This document shows positions 56,357 through 61,312 of a stretch of 61,312 nt of DNA, one piece after another (position 1 is the first letter of the stretch; each line of letters opens with the position of its first letter). The stretch lies in the NCBI GenBank assembly GCA_944320105.1, contig CALUGA010000011.1:1-61312 (forward strand). The letters are read 5' to 3'. The DNA is from an uncultured Prevotella sp. GTDB taxonomy: Bacteria > Bacteroidota > Bacteroidia > Bacteroidales > Bacteroidaceae. The notes under the pieces are model-generated. The model had not been told where the DNA came from, did not search any database, and was given only the letters and a program-made list of their open reading frames with translations. A program made the translations under genes and the position numbers.

Positions 56357-56803
56357 TTATGCCAAAACCTTGAAAATAGCTTTCTTTATCTCTGCCTCTC
56401 CCGATATGCATGGTGCGTGTCCGTCCTGCGGGAAGAAGATGGCGAACATTCCCGGCTGGCAGGTCACGTAGCTGTCTGCGGCAAGCCCGGGCAATTTCGT
56501 GATGTCCTTCTTCTCGTCATAGTCGCCTTCGGGCAAGTTGCACAGCGGAGTGTAGCCGTATGTTTCGGCGCAAGAGAGCGGTATCTGTATGTCTATCATC
56601 TTCTTGTGGGTTTCGAGCACGGCCTCGTCGGGGGTCTTGCCCTTGGCCGTGGTTATGTTTACGAACAGGTCGTCGCCCTTTATCAGATGCTTACCCGGTT
56701 CGAGCTTGGCCAGGTCGTTGGCCTTTATGAATTCCACAACATCGTCAAACAAAGGGTTGAGCCCTTTGTAGAAAGCAAGTTTGTCAAGTGTGTCTATAAC
56801 CAT
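56357..56803 (-). CDS. YhcH/YjgK/YiaL family protein
   Basis: 148-residue cupin-like beta protein of the family that includes YhcH (linked to sialic acid use) and EbgC. Matching features: an N-terminal VIDTLDKLAFYKGLNPLFDDVVEFI-type segment, the HKKMIDIQIPLSCAETYGY motif, and MFAIFFPQDGHAPCI, whose His and Asp residues probably bind a metal ion. The stop is directly followed by the glgB start, which suggests a sugar-related role but not a definite one. Confidence 0.85.
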   Translation of the reverse strand: MVIDTLDKLAFYKGLNPLFDDVVEFIKANDLAKLEPGKHLIKGDDLFVNITTAKGKTPDEAVLETHKKMIDIQIPLSCAETYGYTPLCNLPEGDYDEKKDITKLPGLAADSYVTCQPGMFAIFFPQDGHAPCISGEAEIKKAIFKVLA

Positions 56804-56856
56804 AACTAATAATATTTAAGTAAAACTAGTGCATGTTCCATTTCTTCGGGTCACGG

Positions 56857-57966
56857 TCAGTCCAATCGTTTCTGGCCACGGATGTACACTCCCTGCGCCG
56901 TTATGTTTCCGTCGCGGTCCTTTTCCACGAATCGCCCGTCGCGCACATCGTCGAGGTAAGAGCCTTCAAAGCGATTGCCATCCTTGTCCTCCTCTATGGC
57001 CGGGCCGTTGCGCTTGCCATCCTTGAAAGACCCCTTGAACTTCCAGCCGTCTGCATAGTGCACTATGCCCTCGCCGTCAATCTTTCCGTTCTTGAACTGC
57101 CCTTCAAACACGTCGCCGGCCTTTGTGGTAAGTTTTCCGGCCCCGTTGGGCGTATCGGCTTTCCATTCGCCCACGTATACGTTGCCGTTTTTCCACACAA
57201 GGGTGCCCCGCCCTTGCTTGGCTCCCTCGTAAAACTGGCCTGTGTACTTGTCTCCGTTGGCATACTTGAATATGCCCACGCCCGTGCGTTCGCCGTTAAC
57301 GTAGTCGCCCTCGTAGACGTCGCCATTCTTGAACCTATAGATTCCCTTTCCGTTCTGGATGTCGTCCTTCCATTCGCCGGTATATACGTCGCCATCGGCA
57401 TACTTGAACGTACCCCGGCCCGAGCGTTGGTTGTCCTTCCATTCGCCGTCGTAGGTGGAGCCGTCGCCCCAGTCGAAGAAGCCCTTCCCGTTCTTCTTGT
57501 CGCCGAGCCACTCCCCCTTGTAATACGCCCCGCTGGCAAATGTGTACGTGCCGCGGCCGTTCCTGTGATCCTGGAGCCAGTCGCCGTCGTACTTGTCGCC
57601 GTTGTAGTAGTACATCACGCCGTGGCCTTGCTGGTAATCACGAAACCACAGCCCAACATATTTGTTGTTGTTGGCAAAATAATACGTACCCTTGCCATGC
57701 TGCTGGTCTTGGAACCACTGGCCCTCATACTTCTCGCCGTCGAAGAAAGTGTAAACGCCGTAGCCTTGGCGCTTGCCCTTTACGTAAGAGCCTTCATACC
57801 AATTCCCGTTCTTGTATACGGCTTTCCCCTTGCCATGGGGCTTGCCTCCGGCCATCTCGCCGCTGTACAGCCCCCCGTCCTTGGTCTGGCACGTTCCCAG
57901 CGTTATCCTCTGGGCGCAGGCCATCAGCGGCAGGGCGAGGAGCAAAGATAATATAATATGTCTCAA
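56857..57966 (-). CDS. MORN-repeat lipoprotein (14 repeats), TTG start
   Basis: 369 residues from a TTG start at 57966 (MRHIILSLLLALPLMACAQ), which gives a lipoprotein signal with lipobox LMAC. The mature protein is almost entirely MORN repeats of about 23 residues: 14 copies of the Y-x-G-x-(W/F) type, such as EKYEGQWFQDQQHGKGTYYF. An upstream in-frame ATG (58020) lies on the promoter, and the first in-frame ATG downstream would remove the signal, so TTG is the best choice. Probably surface or periplasmic; repeats of this kind bind lipids or other proteins. It lies 53 bases upstream of the YhcH-family gene. Confidence 0.82.
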   Translation of the reverse strand: MRHIILSLLLALPLMACAQRITLGTCQTKDGGLYSGEMAGGKPHGKGKAVYKNGNWYEGSYVKGKRQGYGVYTFFDGEKYEGQWFQDQQHGKGTYYFANNNKYVGLWFRDYQQGHGVMYYYNGDKYDGDWLQDHRNGRGTYTFASGAYYKGEWLGDKKNGKGFFDWGDGSTYDGEWKDNQRSGRGTFKYADGDVYTGEWKDDIQNGKGIYRFKNGDVYEGDYVNGERTGVGIFKYANGDKYTGQFYEGAKQGRGTLVWKNGNVYVGEWKADTPNGAGKLTTKAGDVFEGQFKNGKIDGEGIVHYADGWKFKGSFKDGKRNGPAIEEDKDGNRFEGSYLDDVRDGRFVEKDRDGNITAQGVYIRGQKRLD

Positions 57967-57990
57967 AACGTGTCTGCTTAAAATTATTGC

Positions 57991-58021
57991 CAAAAGTAAT
58001 AAAAAAACCGCAGGTGTCAAA
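57991..58021 (-). promoter_or_regulatory. MORN lipoprotein promoter (-33 and -7)
   Basis: TTTG (58018-58021, - strand), 19 bases, then TACTTTTG (57991-57998): full consensus, about 25 bases before the TTG start. It decides the start choice for this gene. Confidence 0.82.
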
Positions 58022-58062
58022 AAAGATTAGCTTTTTTAACTGATTGTCAATCCATTATTTTA

Positions 58063-58070
58063 TACCTTTG
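58063..58070 (+). promoter_or_regulatory. kdsB promoter, -7 element
   Basis: TACCTTTG, a TAnnTTTG match, 62 bases before the kdsB ATG and back-to-back with the MORN lipoprotein promoter. Confidence 0.72.
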
Positions 58071-58132
58071 CACTGCCGAGGGGTGTACGGCTACTCCGTC
58101 AGGCCCTCGCCTCTTACCTTATTATATCGCTT

Positions 58133-58891
58133 ATGAAATTCATCGGAATAATACCAGCGCGCTATTCCTCGTCGCGCTTTCCCGGCAAACCCCTGGCCAT
58201 GCTCGGGGGGAAACCCGTGATACAGCGCGTTTACGAACGGGCTGCATCGGTGCTCGACAGTGTTTGCGTGGCCACCGACGACGAACGGATACGCAAGGCT
58301 GTCGAAGGCTTCGGCGGCAACGCCATCATGACCTCGACCAACCACCGCAGCGGAACCGACCGCATACGCGAGGCCGCAGAACTTACCGGCACCGACTGCG
58401 ACGTTATAATAAACATACAGGGCGACGAGCCGTTTATAGCTCCGCAGCAGATAAAGGCCCTTTGCGCCTGCTTTGCCGACCCCGCGACGCAGATTGCCAC
58501 GCTCGGCATCCCTTTCGGAGCCGACTCCAAGGCCATAACCAACCCCAATTCGCCCAAGATTGTGGTCGATGTCAATGGCTATGCCATGTACTTCAGCCGC
58601 AGCGTCATACCATTCGTAAGGGGCAAGGAGGCGACGGAGTGGCCCGGGGCATTCCCATTCCTTAAGCACATCGGGCTATACGGCTACCGCCGCGAGGTGC
58701 TCATGCAGATCACCAACCTGCCGCCAAGCCCGCTCGAAGTGGCCGAGAGCCTGGAGCAACTGCGCTGGCTGCAAAACGGCTACAAGGTAAAGGTGGCGCT
58801 TACTGACATTGAGACCATTGGCATTGATACGCCTGAAGACCTCGCTCGGGCAGAGGCTTACCTCGCACAGTCCGATAACCGAATGGCATAA
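58133..58891 (+). CDS. kdsB: 3-deoxy-manno-octulosonate cytidylyltransferase
   Basis: Activates Kdo as CMP-Kdo for the inner core of LPS. 252 residues with the nucleotide-binding N terminus FIGIIPARYSSSRFPGKPLAML, VCVATDDERI, NHRSGTDRIREA, INIQGDEPFI, and YFSRSVIPFVR. Length is normal. It starts five bases before trmN6 would, being followed by that gene at 58897, so the two are co-transcribed. Confidence 0.97.
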   Translation: MKFIGIIPARYSSSRFPGKPLAMLGGKPVIQRVYERAASVLDSVCVATDDERIRKAVEGFGGNAIMTSTNHRSGTDRIREAAELTGTDCDVIINIQGDEPFIAPQQIKALCACFADPATQIATLGIPFGADSKAITNPNSPKIVVDVNGYAMYFSRSVIPFVRGKEATEWPGAFPFLKHIGLYGYRREVLMQITNLPPSPLEVAESLEQLRWLQNGYKVKVALTDIETIGIDTPEDLARAEAYLAQSDNRMA

Positions 58892-58896
58892 GAAGC

Positions 58897-59592
58897 ATGG
58901 GGGCCGACCGGTTTGACTTCAAGCAGTTCGCGGTGCGCCAAGAGCGGTGCGCCATGAAGGTTGGCACCGACGCCACCCTCCTCGGGGCGTGGGCGCGCGT
59001 GCCGGCAGCCTGCACCCACAAGCCTGCCATACTCGACATAGGCACGGGCACGGGCATCATTGCGCTCATGATGGCGCAACGCTTCGCCGAGGCATCGGTG
59101 ACGGCCATCGACATAGACCCTGACGCCGCCGCCCAAGCTGCCGACAACGCCGCCGCATCGCCTTTCGCAGGGCGCATCGGCGTAATCTGCACACCGGTGC
59201 AGCAGTACTGCGGCGGGCCGTTTGCCGCCATAGTGTGCAACCCGCCCTACTTCGACGGCTCACTCCAAAGCCCCGACCGCAAGCGCACGCTCAGCCGCCA
59301 CACAGCCTCGCTCACCTACGCTGAGCTGGCAAGCCATGCTTACCGCCTGCTAAGGGCCGACGGCGAGTTCTCGGTTATCATTCCCGCCGACCAAACGCCA
59401 CAGATGGACGAAGCGAGGGCCATCGCCGGCTTCTTCGAGGTTAGGCGAAGCCTCGTCAGGACAAAGCAGGGAGCACAGCCCAAGCGCATAATGCTTGCCT
59501 ACGCCAAAGCCCCACAGCCCATCCACGAGACCGAGGAGCTGACTTTGGGCGACGCAAGGCACAAGATGCTTACGGCCGACTTCTACCTCTGA
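58897..59592 (+). CDS. trmN6: tRNA1(Val) (adenine(37)-N6)-methyltransferase
   Basis: SAM-dependent methyltransferase of the YfiC type. 231 residues with the N-terminal FDFKQFAVRQERCAMKVGTDATLLGAW-type motif, SAM motif I LDIGTGTGIIALMMA near residue 45, and the adenine-N6 motif NPPYFDGS near residue 113. The ATG at 58897 is five bases after the kdsB stop. Confidence 0.92.
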   Translation: MGADRFDFKQFAVRQERCAMKVGTDATLLGAWARVPAACTHKPAILDIGTGTGIIALMMAQRFAEASVTAIDIDPDAAAQAADNAAASPFAGRIGVICTPVQQYCGGPFAAIVCNPPYFDGSLQSPDRKRTLSRHTASLTYAELASHAYRLLRADGEFSVIIPADQTPQMDEARAIAGFFEVRRSLVRTKQGAQPKRIMLAYAKAPQPIHETEELTLGDARHKMLTADFYL

Positions 59593-59630
59593 GCGGCATC
59601 GCTGCGACCACCGCATAGGCTTGACAATTT

Positions 59631-59762
59631 ATTTACACGCAACCACCCACCAGGCACCACGCCCCATTTTGCGCCGCAATACAGGCCGTTTCGCGCTCCA
59701 AAACGCACTGTTTCGCAAAGCCAAACGGCCTGTATTGCGACGCGAAACGACAGCCATCCATA
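59631..59762. repeat. 22-bp-period intergenic repeat array F (6 units)
   Basis: Units of 22 bp at 59631, 59653, 59675, 59697, 59719 and 59741, ending at 59762. CGCAATACAGGCCGTTT (59675-59691) has a perfect 17-bp complement at 59723-59739, so units three and five can form a stem around unit four. The left edge TATTTACAC (from 59630) resembles TGTTTACAA of arrays C and D. It lies between trmN6 and mnmE. Confidence 0.85.
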
Positions 59763-59813
59763 TCTATCTATAAACCAAACACTTACGCAAACACGTTTGA
59801 GCAGCATAAGATC

Positions 59814-61253
59814 ATGACAAAAACATTACAAACCATGAAGCAAACCAGCAGCCATGACACCATCTGCGCCATCGCCACCGCACCGGGCGGGGCAATAGGC
59901 ATCATAAGGATATCGGGGCCAGAGGCCATCAACACAGCCGACAAGATATTCACTCCCGCCGGCCACAATGCCCCTGCCCTATCCCAACGGAAGCCTGGCA
60001 CGGTGGCATACGGCCATATCCACTCTTCCGACGGCAGCGTGCTCGACGATGTGCTCGTTAGCATCTTCCGCGCCCCCCACTCTTACACGGGCGAGGACTC
60101 TGTGGAAATATCCTGCCACGGCTCGCGCTACATCCTACAGCAAACCATGCAGCTGCTCATATCCGCCGGTTGCCGCGCCGCCGGGCCGGGCGAATTTACG
60201 CGCAGGGCGTTTATGAACGGCAAGATGGACTTGAGCCAGGCCGAAGCCGTGGCCGACCTCATTGCAGCCGACAACAGGGCGGCCCACCGCATGGCCATCA
60301 GCCAGATGCGTGGCGGCTTCAGCCGCGAGCTGGCCGCACTGCGCGACCGCCTGCTGCGGCTCACGTCGCTGCTGGAGCTTGAACTCGACTTCAGCGACCA
60401 CGAGGAACTGGAGTTTGCCGACCGCTCGGAGCTTGACAGCCTCGCCCGCGAGGTGCGCGCAAAGATGCAGGGCCTGGCCGACTCGTTCTCAACAGGCAAC
60501 GCGCTGAAAAACGGCATGCCGGTGGCCATCATCGGGCAGACCAACGCCGGCAAGTCCACCCTGCTCAACGCACTGCTCGGCGAAGACAAGGCCATCGTAA
60601 GCGACATCGACGGCACCACGCGCGACACTATCGAAGACACCACCGCCATCGGCGGCATCACGTTCCGCTTCATCGACACCGCCGGCATACGCCACACCGC
60701 CGACGCCATCGAGTGCATGGGCATAGAACGCAGCTTCCAGGCCATCGACAAGGCGCAAATCGTAATATTGCTCATCGACGCCAAGCGCAACGACGAATCG
60801 TTCGCGCAATTCTATGCCGACGTGCGCCCACACCTTGAAGGCAAGCAGGTCATAGCCGCGCTCAACAAGTGCGACACCGGTGCCGACCACGCCGCGCCAC
60901 AGCTGCCGCCCGCCGTTGCCGCCGACCTCGCAGACGACCCCCACACCATAGCCATCTCTGCCAAGTACGGCCTCAACATCGATAGCCTACGCTCCATGCT
61001 CGTAAGCCTCACAGGCATAGACGGCGTTCAGCCAACCGACACAATCGTAAACAACATACGCCACTACGAAGCCCTCACCAACGCCGTAGAGTCTATCACC
61101 CGCGTCATCGACGGCCTCGCCACCGGCCTGCCCTCCGACCTCATAGCCCAAGACCTGCGCGAATGCCTCCACCACCTTGCCGACATCCTCGGCGAAGTCA
61201 CCACCACCGAGGTGCTAAATTCCATTTTTTCGCACTTTTGCATCGGAAAGTGA
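59814..61253 (+). CDS. mnmE: tRNA uridine-5-carboxymethylaminomethyl(34) synthesis GTPase MnmE
   Basis: With MnmG modifies the wobble uridine of several tRNAs. 479 residues: N-terminal tetrahydrofolate-binding domain (DTICAIATAPGGAIGIIRISG, then SCHGSRYI), helical domain, inserted Ras-like G domain with IIGQTNAGKSTLLNALLG near 238, DGTTRDT, and DTAGIRHT, and the C-terminal CIGK whose Cys is required for modification. An ATG at 59835 (MKQTSSHDTICA) could be the true start. No clear promoter is seen between array F and the gene. Confidence 0.96.
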   Translation: MTKTLQTMKQTSSHDTICAIATAPGGAIGIIRISGPEAINTADKIFTPAGHNAPALSQRKPGTVAYGHIHSSDGSVLDDVLVSIFRAPHSYTGEDSVEISCHGSRYILQQTMQLLISAGCRAAGPGEFTRRAFMNGKMDLSQAEAVADLIAADNRAAHRMAISQMRGGFSRELAALRDRLLRLTSLLELELDFSDHEELEFADRSELDSLAREVRAKMQGLADSFSTGNALKNGMPVAIIGQTNAGKSTLLNALLGEDKAIVSDIDGTTRDTIEDTTAIGGITFRFIDTAGIRHTADAIECMGIERSFQAIDKAQIVILLIDAKRNDESFAQFYADVRPHLEGKQVIAALNKCDTGADHAAPQLPPAVAADLADDPHTIAISAKYGLNIDSLRSMLVSLTGIDGVQPTDTIVNNIRHYEALTNAVESITRVIDGLATGLPSDLIAQDLRECLHHLADILGEVTTTEVLNSIFSHFCIGK

Positions 61254-61312
61254 TATAAAGAAAAGAAAATCATAAAAAGAGAAAATATATATCTGTAAAA
61301 TGCGTATTATCA
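61254..61312. other. Right end of the window
   Basis: The last 59 bases are AT-rich with no feature recognised; the next gene lies outside the window. Confidence 0.5.

Noticed and set aside
20997-59762. The 22-bp-period arrays as CRISPR arrays
   Set aside because: There is no alternation of identical repeats and unique spacers, the units abut without spacers, and no cas genes are in the window.

Overview
The window is a stretch of core chromosome from a member of the Bacteroidota, most likely a Prevotella-like member of the order Bacteroidales. The signs are: promoters of the TAnnTTTG (-7) / TTTG (-33) type, almost no Shine-Dalgarno sites, a fused FeoA-FeoB, phylum-typical families (DUF4468, DUF4293, DUF6057, Lnb/DUF4105, Porin_10, BamD-RpoZ-DUF4293 cluster), and the gene order lon-tgt-LptF/G. 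No phage, transposase, plasmid or CRISPR locus is visible. About 51 protein genes, one tRNA (cut by one base at the left edge) and one attenuator leader peptide are supported.

Layout. 1-6.5 kb: tRNA-Lys, then lon, tgt, an LptF/LptG permease and a DEAD-box helicase in one tight + strand run. 6.5-15 kb: two - strand runs, rarA / 2-hydroxyacid dehydrogenase / TRIC channel, and ffh / folD / small TPR protein / four-subunit 2-oxoacid:ferredoxin oxidoreductase. 15-25 kb: an AAA+ ATPase, the bamD-rpoZ-DUF4293 cluster, uvrB, and a DUF4468 / small membrane protein / large outer-membrane porin run. 24.6-31.8 kb: a complete leucine operon, leuA-leuC-leuD-second synthase-leuB-TPR, on the - strand, preceded by a leader that looks like a ribosome-mediated attenuator. 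32-42 kb: envelope genes (TlpA-like thioredoxin, PpiD-like foldase, LptC, a beta-barrel protein, Lnb lipoprotein N-acyltransferase, a degenerate alkaline-phosphatase-fold protein). 42-54 kb: secA, an orphan ABC ATPase, feoAB, a SagB-type nitroreductase, dnaB, an RNase Z-like hydrolase, DUF6057. 54-61.3 kb: glgB, a YhcH-family protein, a MORN-repeat lipoprotein, kdsB, trmN6 and mnmE.

Two things stand out beyond routine annotation. First, the leu leader (about 31570-31741) carries a promoter, a 26-codon peptide with Ile-Ile-Leu-Leu in tandem, and three mutually exclusive pairings ending in a terminator, which fits classical attenuation; the Ile plus Leu codons also hint that the second synthase feeds isoleucine synthesis. 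Second, six intergenic gaps hold degenerate tandem arrays with an exact 22-bp period and a quasi-palindromic unit centred on AAACRGGCC. In three of them adjacent or nearby units form perfect 17-21 bp stems whose sequences differ but stay complementary. I do not recognise this family.

Many genes act at the cell envelope: lipid A core precursor (kdsB), LPS transport (LptF/G, LptC), outer-membrane assembly (BamD, PpiD-like), lipoprotein maturation (Lnb) and secretion (SecA, Ffh). The remainder is replication and repair, tRNA modification, branched-chain amino acid synthesis, iron uptake and glycogen branching.
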